64,000 bases of DNA from positions 8,154,501 through 8,218,500 of the forward strand of contig NZ_CP163444.1 of NCBI RefSeq assembly GCF_041053105.1. The letters run 5' to 3'. How positions within the stretch are numbered: position 1 is the first letter of the stretch; every line of letters starts with the position of its first letter. A program made the translations under genes and the position numbers. The notes under the pieces are model-generated. The model was not told the origin of the DNA. It searched no databases and was given only the letters and a program-made list of their open reading frames with translations. This DNA is from Streptomyces sp. R44. Lineage in GTDB: Bacteria > Actinomycetota > Actinomycetes > Streptomycetales > Streptomycetaceae. Of this stretch, positions 19,350-28,385 are shown piece after piece.

Positions 19350-20516
19350 ATGACCATCAACAGGCGCACGGTGATGGCGGCGGGCGCCGCCGGAGTGGCG
19401 GCAGCGGCCGTGGGGGCGGCCCCGGCGTTCGCCTCGGGAGGCGCGGAACGGCCGGGCGGAAGACCGGCGAAGGAGCTGTTCGGGACCCTGCCCGACGGCA
19501 CACGCGTCCACCGGTGGACGGTGGCCGCGGGAGGAACCCGGCTGCGCGTGCTGTCGTACGGCGGCATCGTCCAGGCCCTCGACATCCCGGACCGGCACGG
19601 GCGATACGCGAATGTGTCGCTGGGCTTCGACACTCTCGAGGACTACGTGACGGGCAGCCCCTACTTCGGCGCGCTCATCGGCCGCTACGGCAACCGCATC
19701 GCGGGCGGCGCCTTCACCCTCGACGGCCGTACGTACCGACTCCCCGTCAACGACGACCCGAACAGCCTGCACGGCGGGGACAAGGGCTTCGACAAACGGG
19801 TGTGGGACGTCGAGCCGTACGCGAAAGGGCCGGACACCGGCCTCACCCTGCGCTACACCAGCGCGGACGGCGAGATGGGCTACCCCGGCACCCTGCGCGT
19901 CCGGGTCGACTACGTCCTCACCCCGCGCGGCGACTTCCGCATCGACTACGAGGCCACGACGGACAGGGCCACCGTCGTCAACCTCACCAACCACACCTAC
20001 TTCAACCTCGCGGGTGAGGGCAGCGGCAGCATCCTCGACCACAGCCTGAGGATCGCCGCGTCCCGCTACACCCCCGTCGACTCCACCCTCATCCCGACCG
20101 GCGAACTCGCCAGGGTCGCGCACACGCCCTTCGACTTCCGCAACGGCAAGCCCATCGGCCGGGACATCCGCGAGGCGCACCCGCAGGTCGTCTTCGGTCG
20201 CGGATACGACCACAACTTCGTGCTCGACAAGGGACTCACCGACACCCCGCAGCACGTCGCGACCGTGACGGAGCCCGTCTCCGGCCGCGTGATGAAGATC
20301 GCGACCACCGAACCGGGCGTGCAGTTCTACAGCGGCAACTTCCTCGACGCCACGCTGGCGGGCTCCTCCGGGAAGGTCTACCGCCAGGGGGACGGCTTCT
20401 GCCTGGAGACCCAGCACTTCCCCGACTCGCCCAACCAGCCGTCCTTCCCGTCGACGGTGCTGCGCCCGGGACAGACCTACCGCTCGACGACGGTGCACTC
20501 CTTCGCCGCGCGCTGA
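19350..20516 (+). CDS. galM: Secreted aldose 1-epimerase (mutarotase)
   Basis: A 388-residue GalM-family enzyme with an N-terminal Tat-like signal (NRRTVMAAGAAG, Ala-rich core). The catalytic domain shows GRYGNRIAGGAFTLDGRTY, NSLHGG with the family His, a second His in NLTNHTYFNL, and the catalytic Glu near the end in FCLETQHFPDSPNQP. It interconverts alpha and beta anomers of free sugars outside the membrane, which would help uptake of xylose, arabinose or oligosaccharides released by the neighbouring glycosidases. It has its own promoter and so is a separate unit of the locus. Confidence 0.92.
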   Translation: MTINRRTVMAAGAAGVAAAAVGAAPAFASGGAERPGGRPAKELFGTLPDGTRVHRWTVAAGGTRLRVLSYGGIVQALDIPDRHGRYANVSLGFDTLEDYVTGSPYFGALIGRYGNRIAGGAFTLDGRTYRLPVNDDPNSLHGGDKGFDKRVWDVEPYAKGPDTGLTLRYTSADGEMGYPGTLRVRVDYVLTPRGDFRIDYEATTDRATVVNLTNHTYFNLAGEGSGSILDHSLRIAASRYTPVDSTLIPTGELARVAHTPFDFRNGKPIGRDIREAHPQVVFGRGYDHNFVLDKGLTDTPQHVATVTEPVSGRVMKIATTEPGVQFYSGNFLDATLAGSSGKVYRQGDGFCLETQHFPDSPNQPSFPSTVLRPGQTYRSTTVHSFAAR

Positions 20517-20644
20517 TCCACGAGAGACACAAGCCCGGTCGACGCCGTGTCGCCGGCCGGGCCGAGGAGAGAGGCGCCTGACCGGCTTTCGGCGGTCCGG
20601 CGGCTCTTCGTCTGTCTTTGTATTTAACTACCGACCAGCAAGTC

Positions 20645-20684
20645 TTGACTGCGGGAGATGGCCACCTCTTAAATTTGATTTTAA
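20645..20684 (+). promoter_or_regulatory. Promoter of the nitrilase-family gene with shared operator element
   Basis: TTGACT (20645-20650), an 18-base spacer and TTAAAT (20669-20674). The -10 box is inside CTTAAATTTGATTTTAA (20668-20684), which resembles CTTAAATTCCGATTCAAA in the promoter of the peptidase gene (22937-22955, reverse strand). The upstream 20517-20644 holds only an imperfect GC hairpin after the epimerase gene. Confidence 0.6.
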
Positions 20685-20725
20685 CACTGCCACCGAATCC
20701 GCCCGGAACGAAAGCTGATCCCCCG

Positions 20726-21607
20726 ATGCGTACCCTGGCCATCGCCGCCGTCCAGACCGCCCCCGTGCCGTACGACCTCGAAGCCACCTGGGCCCGCTTC
20801 GCCCACCAGGTGAGGACGGTCCACGCACTCTTCCCCCACGTCCAGCTGGTAGTCGTCCCCGAACTGTTCCTCGCGGCCGAAGGGCCGCTGCTCGCCGAGC
20901 ACCCGGAGGAGTGGATGGAGCAGGCCGCGGTCACCATCCCCGGACCGCTCACCGACCGTCTCGCGGGACTGGCGAGGGAGACCGGCCTGTGGCTCGTGCC
21001 CGGCACCGTCTTCGAGCGCGCCACGGACGGAACGATCTACAACACCGCACTCGCGATCTCGCCCGAGGGGGACATCGCCGCCGCCTACCGCAAGGTCTTC
21101 CCCTGGCAGCCGTACGAACAGGCCACGCCCGGGAACCGCTTCACGGTGTTCGACATCCCTCGGGTGGGGCGCGTGGGCCTGGCCATCTGTTACGACGGCT
21201 CCTTCCCCGAGACCATGCGCCAGCTCGCCTGGCTCGGCGCGGAGATCGTCATCCAGCCCACCCTGACGACCACCCGTGACCGCGACATGGAAGGGGTCTG
21301 CGCCCGTGCCAACGCCTGGACCAACCAGCTCTACGTCGTCAACGTCAACGCCTCCGACCCGGCAGGCGTGGGCGCCAGCCTGATCGTCGACCCCGAGGGC
21401 ACCGTCCGCCAGCAGGCCGGAGCCGGCGAGGAGGTCCTGGTCGACGTCCTCGACCTCGACGCCGTCACACGCGTCCGCCAGTACGGCTCCGCGGGCGTCA
21501 ACCGCCCCTGGAGCCAGCTCGCCCGCTACGGATCGACCATCGAACTCCCCATGTACGGCGGCACGTTCCGCACGCCCGACTGGCTCAAGGAGGCGGAAGG
21601 GCACTGA
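20726..21607 (+). CDS. Carbon-nitrogen hydrolase (nitrilase superfamily)
   Basis: A 293-residue cytoplasmic amidohydrolase. The catalytic triad is visible: Glu in VVPELFLA, Lys in YRKVFPW and Cys in GLAICYDGSFPE. No signal peptide is seen. It probably cleaves an amide or carbamoyl group from a small molecule. Neighbours are a convergent P1-family aminopeptidase and its TetR regulator, and the shared promoter element suggests these enzymes work on the same class of amide or amino-acid derivative. The substrate cannot be read from the sequence. Confidence 0.85.
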   Translation: MRTLAIAAVQTAPVPYDLEATWARFAHQVRTVHALFPHVQLVVVPELFLAAEGPLLAEHPEEWMEQAAVTIPGPLTDRLAGLARETGLWLVPGTVFERATDGTIYNTALAISPEGDIAAAYRKVFPWQPYEQATPGNRFTVFDIPRVGRVGLAICYDGSFPETMRQLAWLGAEIVIQPTLTTTRDRDMEGVCARANAWTNQLYVVNVNASDPAGVGASLIVDPEGTVRQQAGAGEEVLVDVLDLDAVTRVRQYGSAGVNRPWSQLARYGSTIELPMYGGTFRTPDWLKEAEGH

Positions 21608-21647
21608 GCCGGGAACCCGCCGGGTGCGGTCCCGGGTGGGTCTCCCG

Positions 21648-21727
21648 CCGGCGCCGCCCGCCCCGCCTCTGCCCTGGGGCGGGCGGCGCCGGGACGGCAC
21701 CCCCATGAGGTTCGCCTCATGGGGGTG
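21648..21727. terminator. Two consecutive bidirectional terminator hairpins
   Basis: The first is a perfect 17-base-pair stem (21648-21664 with 21676-21692, 11-base loop). The second is a perfect 13-base-pair stem (CACCCCCATGAGG at 21698-21710 with 21715-21727) closed by a TTCG tetraloop. They separate two converging genes. Confidence 0.8.
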
Positions 21728-21741
21728 TCCGGGTTCCTGCG

Positions 21742-22899
21742 TCAGGCGAGGCCGAGAAGAGCGCGGACGCGGTCGTGGGGGAGCGCGGGGGTGCGGTGCC
21801 CCTGTCGGCCGGTCATGGATTCGTTGGCGACGAGGGCGTTGAGGACGGCTTCCTCGACGCACTGTACGGCCGCCTCGTAGAAGCGGTCGATGCGGCCCCA
21901 GGGGACGAAGCGGAGGGTGTCGTACTCGTCCTCGGTGGGTTCGCCTTCGGGGAAGGTGCTGTTCAGGGCCCCGTCGTTGGCGGTGGAGAAGGCGAGGAAG
22001 ATGTCGCCGGAGAAATGGCCGCCGTTGGTGCCGGTGCGGCCCAGGCCGAGCGCGGCCCGGCGGGCCAGGGCCTTGCACTGGCCCGGGAGCAGGGGTGCGT
22101 CGGTCGCCAGGACGACGATGACGGAGCCCGCCCCGCCCGGTGCGCGGCCGGGCGCACCTGCCAGGTCCCGCTGGAGCCAGTCGTCGTCGTCCAGCGGGTT
22201 GTCGTCGAGCAGGGAGCGGCCCGCCGGCACGCCGGCGATGACGAGTTCCCGCCGCTCGCCGAAGTTGGCCTGGACGAGGGCGCCGACGGTCCAGGTGTGC
22301 GGTCCGTAGCCGACGGTACGGGAGGAGGTTCCCGAACCGCCCTTGAAGCCGTAGCAGTTCATGCCGGTGCCGCCGCCGACCGAGCCCTCCTCCAGGGGGC
22401 CGGAGGCGGCCGCGTCGAGGGCGGCGACGGCGTGTTCGGGGTGGACGTGGCCGCCGTTGATGTCGTTGAGGTAGCCGTCCCACGTCTCGGCGACCACGGG
22501 GAGCATCCACTGCGCGGCGAGGCGCGGGTGGTGTTCGGCGACCCACCGGTCCACTCCGGTGTGGACCGCGCCGACCGCGTGGGTGTTGGTGAGCGCGATC
22601 GGCAGGTTGAAGCCGCCTGACTCCTCGATCCAGGTGGTGCCGGTCATCTCGCCGTTGCCGTTGAGCGAGTACCAGCCGGCCGCACAGGCCGAACCGACCC
22701 CTTCCCGGCCCCTCGGCAGCAGCGACGTGACGCCGGTGCGGACGCCTTCGCCCTCGATCAGGGTGACGTGCCCGACCTCGACGCCCGGGACGTCCGTGAT
22801 CGCGTTCCACGGGCCGGGGGCGCCGTCGAGCGGGATGCCGAGGGCACGCGCCCGGGGCCGACCGGAGGGAGTGTGATGGGCGGTGTCGCTGGGGGTCAT
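21742..22899 (-). CDS. P1 family peptidase (DmpA-like L-aminopeptidase/D-esterase)
   Basis: A 385-residue N-terminal-nucleophile hydrolase of family S58. Such enzymes self-cleave before a Ser or Thr; the likely site is in GFKGGSGTSSRTVGYG around residue 200. Other landmarks are ITDVPGVEVGHVTLIEG and the ALTNTHAVGAVHTG strand. No signal peptide is seen. It would remove N-terminal residues from peptides, amides or esters, including D-residues in some relatives. It is divergent from the TetR gene at 23041, and the intergenic element matches one before the nitrilase-family gene. Confidence 0.9.
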   Translation of the reverse strand: MTPSDTAHHTPSGRPRARALGIPLDGAPGPWNAITDVPGVEVGHVTLIEGEGVRTGVTSLLPRGREGVGSACAAGWYSLNGNGEMTGTTWIEESGGFNLPIALTNTHAVGAVHTGVDRWVAEHHPRLAAQWMLPVVAETWDGYLNDINGGHVHPEHAVAALDAAASGPLEEGSVGGGTGMNCYGFKGGSGTSSRTVGYGPHTWTVGALVQANFGERRELVIAGVPAGRSLLDDNPLDDDDWLQRDLAGAPGRAPGGAGSVIVVLATDAPLLPGQCKALARRAALGLGRTGTNGGHFSGDIFLAFSTANDGALNSTFPEGEPTEDEYDTLRFVPWGRIDRFYEAAVQCVEEAVLNALVANESMTGRQGHRTPALPHDRVRALLGLA

Positions 22900-22936
22900 G
22901 GTGCCTGGCTCTCTGCGGGAGGACGGAGAAGGGGTG

Positions 22937-22977
22937 ATTTGAATCGGAATTTAAGAAGTGTTCGTCAAGGCTGTCAA
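22937..22977 (-). promoter_or_regulatory. Promoter of the P1 peptidase gene with operator candidate
   Basis: Reverse strand: TTGACA (22972-22977), an 18-base spacer and TAAATT (22948-22953). The element CTTAAATTCCGATTCAAA (22937-22955) covers the -10 box and resembles the element at 20668-20684. The divergent TetR protein is the obvious candidate ligand. Confidence 0.6.
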
Positions 22978-23040
22978 CAGATGGATCTCCCTGTTTTAAT
23001 GGCGGTGAGACTTCGCAAGGTGACCGAGGAGGCGGTGCTC

Positions 23041-23637
23041 GTGGCGAGCGGCAGGGGCAAGGGCAAGGAAGCCCGCATGGCGGAACTGGCCGAGGCGGTC
23101 GAGCGAGCCCTGCTCACGCGGGGGCTCGAATCGCTCCGGCTGCGGGACGTCGCGGAGGAAGCGGGCGTCACCCCGGCCGCGCTGCTGTACTACGGCGATC
23201 TGGACGCCCTGGTCCACGAGACCTACCAGCGGGCCATCGAGCGCTTCGCGCGCGAGCGCGAAGAAGTCGTCGAGGCCCACCCCGACGCCCGGGACCGGCT
23301 CCGCGCCTGCATCGACAAGGGGGTGGCGACCGGACCGGACGACACGCTCACGCGGCTGCTGTTCGAGTACTGGCCGCGCTGTCTGCGCGACGTCAAGGCC
23401 GCCACGCTCGACAGCTCCCTGACCGAGCGCCAGGTCGCGATCTACTACGGCATCCTGCTGCTCGGCCAGGCCCAGGGGCACTTCACCCTCCAGGACCCGC
23501 CGCTCCAGCTCGCGGCCACCTTCATCGCCCTGGAGGACGGCTTCCAGATGGAGGTCCTCGCGGGCCGGCGCTCCCGCGCCCAGGTGATCGCGGCGATTCA
23601 CGCCTACGCCCGGGCGGTCACGGGCTGGACGCCCTGA
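23041..23637 (+). CDS. TetR family transcriptional regulator
   Basis: A 198-residue repressor. The GTG at 23041 is chosen because GAGGAGG (23026-23032) sits 8 bases upstream; in-frame ATG codons at 22981 and 22999 lack a ribosome site. The helix-turn-helix is LRLRDVAEEAGVTPAALLYYG, in two parts around residues 33-53. The C-terminal ligand domain is ordinary for the family. It is divergent from the P1 peptidase gene and probably controls it, the nitrilase-family gene and itself. Confidence 0.85.
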   Translation: MASGRGKGKEARMAELAEAVERALLTRGLESLRLRDVAEEAGVTPAALLYYGDLDALVHETYQRAIERFAREREEVVEAHPDARDRLRACIDKGVATGPDDTLTRLLFEYWPRCLRDVKAATLDSSLTERQVAIYYGILLLGQAQGHFTLQDPPLQLAATFIALEDGFQMEVLAGRRSRAQVIAAIHAYARAVTGWTP

Positions 23638-23659
23638 GGCCGGCCCGGAACCGCCGGCC
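23638..23659. terminator. Small hairpin between converging genes
   Basis: GGCCGGC and GCCGGCC arms around an 8-base loop, directly after the TetR stop and before the converging aldehyde dehydrogenase gene. A weak terminator candidate. Confidence 0.4.
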
Positions 23660-23683
23660 CGGTCCCCGTCTCCCGCTGGGCGC

Positions 23684-25084
23684 TCAGATCATCACGTGCT
23701 TGGGCCGGGTGTAGTCGAGGAGGCCGGCGAGGGACAGGTCGCTGCCGTAGCCGGAGTGTTTGACCCCGCCGTGCGGCATTTCGGAGACCGTGGTGCCGTG
23801 GGTGTTCACCCACACGATCCCGGTGTGCAGGGCCCTGGTCGCGCGCATCGCCCGGTCGTGGTCCCTGGTCCATACGCTCGCGGCGAGTCCGAAGCGGACG
23901 TCGTCGGCGAGGCGCAGGGCCTCGGTCTCGTCGGTGAAGGGCTGCACGGTCACGACGGGGCCGAAGATCTCCTCCTGGACGATCTCGTCGTCCTGGCGTA
24001 CCCCGGCGACGACGGTGGGGTCGTGGAAGAAGCCGGGCCGCGCGGGCCGCGTGCCGCCCGCCACGATCCGAGCGTGGCCGGGCAGCCGGTCGAGCAGGGC
24101 GCGGACCGAGGCCAGCTGGGCGGCGTTGTTGAGCGGGCCGAGGTCGGTGCCGGGGTGCAGGGCGCGGGCGGCGCCGGCGAGGGCGTCCAGGAAGGCGTCG
24201 TGGACGCGGGCGTGGACCAGGAAGCGGGTGGGGGCGGTGCAGTCCTGACCGGCGTTGGAGAAGGCGACCTGGGCCAGGGCGGCGGCGGTGGCGGCGACGT
24301 CGACGTCGTCGTGGACGATCACGGGCGCGTTGCCGCCCAGTTCGAGGTGGAGCCGCTTCAGCCCGGTCGCGGCCGCGGCGGCGATCTCCTGCCCGGCACG
24401 GACACTGCCGGTGAGCGCGATCAGGGCGACGGCGGGGTGGGCGGTGAGGGCGCGGCCGGTGTCGCGGTCGCCGCAGACGACGTTCAGTACGCCCGGAGGC
24501 AGGTGGGGGGCCGCGATCCGGGCGAGCAGCACCGATGAGGAGGGGGTGGTGTCGGCGGGTTTGAGGACCGTGGTGTTGCCGGCGGCGAGGGCCGGTGCGA
24601 TCTTCCACGCGGCCATCATGAGGGGGTAGTTCCAGGGTGTGATCTGGGCGCAGACGCCGACCGGTTCGCGGCGCAGCAGGGAGGTGCGGCCCTCGGTGTA
24701 CTCCGCCGCGGCGGCCCCCGGGAGGGTGCGGGCGGCCCCGGCGAAGTAGCGGAAGACGTCGGCGATCGCGGGGAGCTCCTCCGTGCGGAACTGCGCCGAG
24801 GGCTTCCCCGTGTCGGCGGTCTCCGCGGCCGTCAGCTCGTCCGCGTGCGCCTCGACGGCGTCGGCGACGGCGAGCAGCGCCCGCTGCCGGTGGGCCGGGG
24901 TGGTGGCCGACCAGGGACCGTAGGCGGCCGCCGCGGCCGCGCAGGCGGCGTCGGTGTCGGCGCGGCCGGAGCGTGGGGCGCGGCCGTGCACGCGCCCGGT
25001 GGCGGGGTCGACCAGCTCGGTGGTCGCGCCCGTGGCGGCGGCCCGGTCCTCGCCGCCGATGTGGTTCAGCAGACCGTCAGCCAC
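23684..25084 (-). CDS. Aldehyde dehydrogenase (aminobutyraldehyde/betaine aldehyde type)
   Basis: A 466-residue NAD(P)-dependent aldehyde dehydrogenase. The GTG start overlaps the amine oxidase stop by 8 bases. Motifs: QITPWNYPLMMA near residue 140, the catalytic Glu in LELGGNAPVIV, the catalytic Cys in NAGQDCTAPTR, and EEIFGPVVTVQPF. The QDC context is that of gamma-aminobutyraldehyde and betaine aldehyde dehydrogenases. It would oxidise the aldehyde formed by the adjacent flavin amine oxidase to the acid. It is the last gene of the leftward polyamine-transport operon. Confidence 0.9.
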   Translation of the reverse strand: MADGLLNHIGGEDRAAATGATTELVDPATGRVHGRAPRSGRADTDAACAAAAAAYGPWSATTPAHRQRALLAVADAVEAHADELTAAETADTGKPSAQFRTEELPAIADVFRYFAGAARTLPGAAAAEYTEGRTSLLRREPVGVCAQITPWNYPLMMAAWKIAPALAAGNTTVLKPADTTPSSSVLLARIAAPHLPPGVLNVVCGDRDTGRALTAHPAVALIALTGSVRAGQEIAAAAATGLKRLHLELGGNAPVIVHDDVDVAATAAALAQVAFSNAGQDCTAPTRFLVHARVHDAFLDALAGAARALHPGTDLGPLNNAAQLASVRALLDRLPGHARIVAGGTRPARPGFFHDPTVVAGVRQDDEIVQEEIFGPVVTVQPFTDETEALRLADDVRFGLAASVWTRDHDRAMRATRALHTGIVWVNTHGTTVSEMPHGGVKHSGYGSDLSLAGLLDYTRPKHVMI

Positions 25085-26393
25085 GGCGCAGGGCCTCCTT
25101 CGCGGCGGCGCGCCCGGTACGGACGGCGCCCTCCATGTAGCCGGCCACCCACTGGTCGGATCCGCAGACGTAGAAGGGCGGTTCATGGGTGCCGTGACGG
25201 GGGCCGACGGCCATGACGTCGCCCGGAGCCCATTGCGTGACGTACCCCTGGGTCCAGGGGTCGGTGCCCCACAGGCGCAGGTACGTGGCGCGTGGCCGGT
25301 GGGCCTCGTCGCCGTACAACCGGGCGACCTCGGCGAGGAGTTCACGCGTCCGCAGGTGGGCGGGGGTGCCGAGCAGGACGCCGTACCTCTCGGGCGGGAC
25401 GAGGGCGGACAGGACGCCCTCGCTCTGCGGCCAGGTGCTGCCGAGCACTCCCTCGCACTCGGACAGACCGCTGAGCCCCCGGTCGCGCCAGAACGGGCGG
25501 TCGTAGGCGGCGACGAACTTCGCGGCAAGGGCGTGCCGCTGGTGGTGCAGCGAGGCCAGCCGCTCCTCAGTGACGCCGGTGACGGCGAGCGAGCGCAGCG
25601 GGCCCGCGGGCAGGGCGCTGACGACGGCGGTCGCGGTGAGGGTCTCGCCGCCCGCGAGGCGCACCGAGCAGCCGCCGGAGCGGCGGACCGCGAGCGCCTC
25701 GACGGGCGCGCCGGCACGGATCCTGCCGTCGAGCCCCGCGGCCATCCGCAGGGCCACGGTCGCCGAGCCCTCGGCCACCCGCAGGCCCTCCCAGGCCTCG
25801 TACTCGTAGTGGCCGACGCCGGGGACGGCGGCGTGCTTGCGGAGGGCGGCGAGCAGCGAGGTGCGCTCGGACGAGCCGTCGGCGAGCGCGAGCCGGCCGA
25901 TCTCCCAGAGCCGTACGACGGCCGGGCTCGCCCCCTCGTCGCGCAGCCAGCCGGCCACGGACGACCGGTCGAGGGCGGTGGCCTGCGGGTGGGACCAGGG
26001 GGCGTCCGGGTCGACGGTCGCGGCCAGCGCGGCGAAGGCCGCGGTGACCTTGCGGTGGCAGGCGTCGTCACCGGGACCGAACCAGTGCGGCGGGTCGCCG
26101 GCGCCGACCCCTTCGGGCGTGGCGCGGGCGAGCTCGCCGGGCTCGGCGACGTAGCTGGGGACGAGGGAGAGACCGAGTTCGGCGACGAGGGCCGTGTACG
26201 CGGTGTGCGCCGAGCCGACGACCTCCCCGCCGAGCTGGACGAGGCGGCCGTCGGGCAGCGCGGTCTGCTCGACGCGGCCGCCGACCCGGTCGCGCGCCTC
26301 GACGACGAGGACGTCGGCCCCGCCCGCGGCCAGATCGCGGGCGGCGGCGAGCCCGGCGAGTCCGGCGCCGAGCACGATGACATCGTGGTTCAT
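25077..26393 (-). CDS. FAD-dependent amine oxidase (putrescine/monoamine oxidase-like)
   Basis: A 438-residue flavin amine oxidase. The FAD-binding Rossmann motif is at the N-terminus (VIVLGAGLAGLAAARDLAAG) followed by EARDRVGGRV. The C-terminal FAD motif WVAGYMEGAVRTGRAAA is intact. No signal peptide is present, so it acts in the cytoplasm. It should oxidise an imported primary or secondary amine to an aldehyde with peroxide release. Gene order ABC importer, amine oxidase, aldehyde dehydrogenase supports a catabolic route from a polyamine or related amine to an amino acid or acid. Confidence 0.9.
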   Translation of the reverse strand: MNHDVIVLGAGLAGLAAARDLAAGGADVLVVEARDRVGGRVEQTALPDGRLVQLGGEVVGSAHTAYTALVAELGLSLVPSYVAEPGELARATPEGVGAGDPPHWFGPGDDACHRKVTAAFAALAATVDPDAPWSHPQATALDRSSVAGWLRDEGASPAVVRLWEIGRLALADGSSERTSLLAALRKHAAVPGVGHYEYEAWEGLRVAEGSATVALRMAAGLDGRIRAGAPVEALAVRRSGGCSVRLAGGETLTATAVVSALPAGPLRSLAVTGVTEERLASLHHQRHALAAKFVAAYDRPFWRDRGLSGLSECEGVLGSTWPQSEGVLSALVPPERYGVLLGTPAHLRTRELLAEVARLYGDEAHRPRATYLRLWGTDPWTQGYVTQWAPGDVMAVGPRHGTHEPPFYVCGSDQWVAGYMEGAVRTGRAAAKEALRRG

Positions 26394-26418
26394 GGGTGTT
26401 CCTCCGATGGGGCCGTCG

Positions 26419-27552
26419 TCAGTCCAGGACCAGGCAGTGCTCGGGCCGCCAGCCGAGCTCGACCTCCTCGCCGCCGCTCCAGCGGTCCTCCCTGCGGGAG
26501 CGGGCGGTGTTCTGCTCCAGGACGTGCACGGTGACGCCGGGGGCCAGTTCGATGAGGTACGTGGTGGTGGGGCCGGAGTAGACGGTCTCCCGGACGACGC
26601 CCGTGACCCGGGCCATGCCGGGCTCGAAGTCGGACAGCCAGATCTTCTCCGGGCGCAGCGAGAGGCTGACCCGGCTGCCGTCGGCCATGCCGGGGCGGTC
26701 GCCGACGGGGAGCGCGGGGCCCTGGTCGAGCAGCACCCGGCCGGCGCGGTAGGTACCGGGGACCAGGTTGGAGGTCCCGAGGAACGAGGCGGTGAAGCTG
26801 CTGGTGGGGCGCTCGTACACGTCCTCCGGAGTCCCGCACTGTTCGATGCGCCCCTCGTTCATGACGGCGAGGCGGTCCGACATGGTCAGGGCCTCGTCCT
26901 GGTCGTGGGTGACGAACAGGAAGGTGATGCCCACCTCGCGCTGGATCTGCTTGAGCTCGACCTGCATACGGCGCCGGAGCTTCAGGTCGAGGGCCGCCAG
27001 GGGCTCGTCGAGCAACAGCACCTGCGGACGGTTGACCAGGGCGCGGGCGAGGGCGACGCGCTGGCGCTGGCCGCCGGAGAGGGTGGGCGGTCTGCGGCCC
27101 GCCAGGTCGCCGAGCTGCACGAGGTCGAGCATGTCGGCGACCCGGCGGCGGATCTCGGGGCGGGCGACGCCCTTGCGCTTGAGGCCGAAGGCCACGTTGT
27201 CGGCGAGGGACAGGTGGTCGAAGAGGGCATAGCTCTGGAAGACGGTGTTGACGTTGCGCCGGTGGGGCGGGAGGCCCGTCACCTCCTCCCCGTCGAGCAG
27301 GACGCTGCCCTCGGTGGGGTCGGCGAAGCCGCCGATCATGCGCAGCAAGGTGGTCTTGCCGCAGCCGGAGGGACCGAGCAGGGAGAAGAACTCGCCGGGG
27401 GCGATGTCGAGGTTGATGTCGCGGACGGCGTACGAGGCGGAGCCGCCGGGGTAGCGCTTGCCGACCCGGTCGAGCCGGACGGCGGGGTGCGGGAGCACGG
27501 CTGCCGACCGCGGGGATCGCGCGGGCGCGGGTTGCGAGGTCATGGCGTTCAC
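26419..27552 (-). CDS. potA: Polyamine-type ABC transporter ATP-binding protein
   Basis: A 377-residue importer ATPase. Walker A is GPSGCGKTTLL, the signature LSGGQRQR, Walker B VLLLDEPLAALD, with a C-terminal TOBE-like regulatory domain from about residue 285. The GTG start overlaps the permease stop as GTGA; an ATG lies 9 bases inside. The presence of a dedicated ATPase contrasts with the two sugar importers in the first 13 kb, which have none. Confidence 0.93.
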   Translation of the reverse strand: MNAMTSQPAPARSPRSAAVLPHPAVRLDRVGKRYPGGSASYAVRDINLDIAPGEFFSLLGPSGCGKTTLLRMIGGFADPTEGSVLLDGEEVTGLPPHRRNVNTVFQSYALFDHLSLADNVAFGLKRKGVARPEIRRRVADMLDLVQLGDLAGRRPPTLSGGQRQRVALARALVNRPQVLLLDEPLAALDLKLRRRMQVELKQIQREVGITFLFVTHDQDEALTMSDRLAVMNEGRIEQCGTPEDVYERPTSSFTASFLGTSNLVPGTYRAGRVLLDQGPALPVGDRPGMADGSRVSLSLRPEKIWLSDFEPGMARVTGVVRETVYSGPTTTYLIELAPGVTVHVLEQNTARSRREDRWSGGEEVELGWRPEHCLVLD

Positions 27553-28385
27553 TCTCCGGAGAGCAGGTCGAGGCCGCCGCGCCGGCCGAACAGGCGCGGG
27601 ATGGCGAGGGCGAGGGCGATGAGTCCGACGGAGCCGGCCAGCATCAGCGTGCCGACGGCGTTGATGGTGGGCTGGACGCCGAAGCGGATCGCCGAGTAGA
27701 TCCGGACCGACAGGGGCTGCGGATCGACGCCGGTGGTGAAGTAGGCGAGGACGAAGTCGTCGAAGACCAGGGCGAAGACGAGGACGGCGGAGGCCAGGAT
27801 GCTGGGCAGCAGCGCGGGCAGCGTCACCAGGCGTACGGCCTGCCGGCGGGTGGCCCCGAGGTCCATGGCCGCCTCCTCGATCTCCGGGTTGAGGGCGGCG
27901 ACGCGGGAGCGCAGGATCACCGTCACGTAGGAGATGGAGAAGGTGATCTCGGCGAGCATCACCGTCGTCGTGGACAGGGTGATGCCGAGGCCCTTGAACA
28001 GCAGCATCGCGGCGACGCCGGTGACGATCTCCGGGGTGATGAGCGGGACGAGCATCACCAGGCCGGCGAAGGAGCCGAGCCGGTTGCGGCCGCGGACCAG
28101 GCCGAGCGCGAGGGCGACGCCGAGGACCACCGAGCCGGCCATGGCGACGAGGGAGACCCGCAGGCTCATGCCGAGCGAGTTCAGCAGCACGTCGTCGCGG
28201 AGGAACGCCCCGTACCAGCGCAGGCTGACACCGTCGAAGACGGTCAGGGACTTCTGCGAGTTGAAGGAGTAGAGGACGACGACGCCGATGGGGACGTAGA
28301 GCAGCGCGAAGAAGACGGCGGTGACGGCGAGGGCGAACCGGGGACGGCGCTCGGCGCCGCGGCGGCGCCCGCGGGCGGCCCTCAT
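27549..28385 (-). CDS. potC: Polyamine-type ABC transporter permease (PotC type)
   Basis: A 278-residue inner-membrane permease with six spans, the first at FALAVTAVFFALLYVPIGVV, which is typical of PotC with its YSFNSQKS loop. The EAA loop reads IEEAAMDLGATRRQAVRLV. ATGA overlap with the preceding permease and GTGA overlap with the ATPase gene indicate tight coupling. Confidence 0.92.
   Translation of the reverse strand: MRAARGRRRGAERRPRFALAVTAVFFALLYVPIGVVVLYSFNSQKSLTVFDGVSLRWYGAFLRDDVLLNSLGMSLRVSLVAMAGSVVLGVALALGLVRGRNRLGSFAGLVMLVPLITPEIVTGVAAMLLFKGLGITLSTTTVMLAEITFSISYVTVILRSRVAALNPEIEEAAMDLGATRRQAVRLVTLPALLPSILASAVLVFALVFDDFVLAYFTTGVDPQPLSVRIYSAIRFGVQPTINAVGTLMLAGSVGLIALALAIPRLFGRRGGLDLLSGE

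Noticed and set aside
22981-23040. Longer starts for the TetR gene at 22981 or 22999
   Set aside because: They lack a ribosome site, and the first would include a TTA codon. GAGGAGG fits the GTG at 23041.
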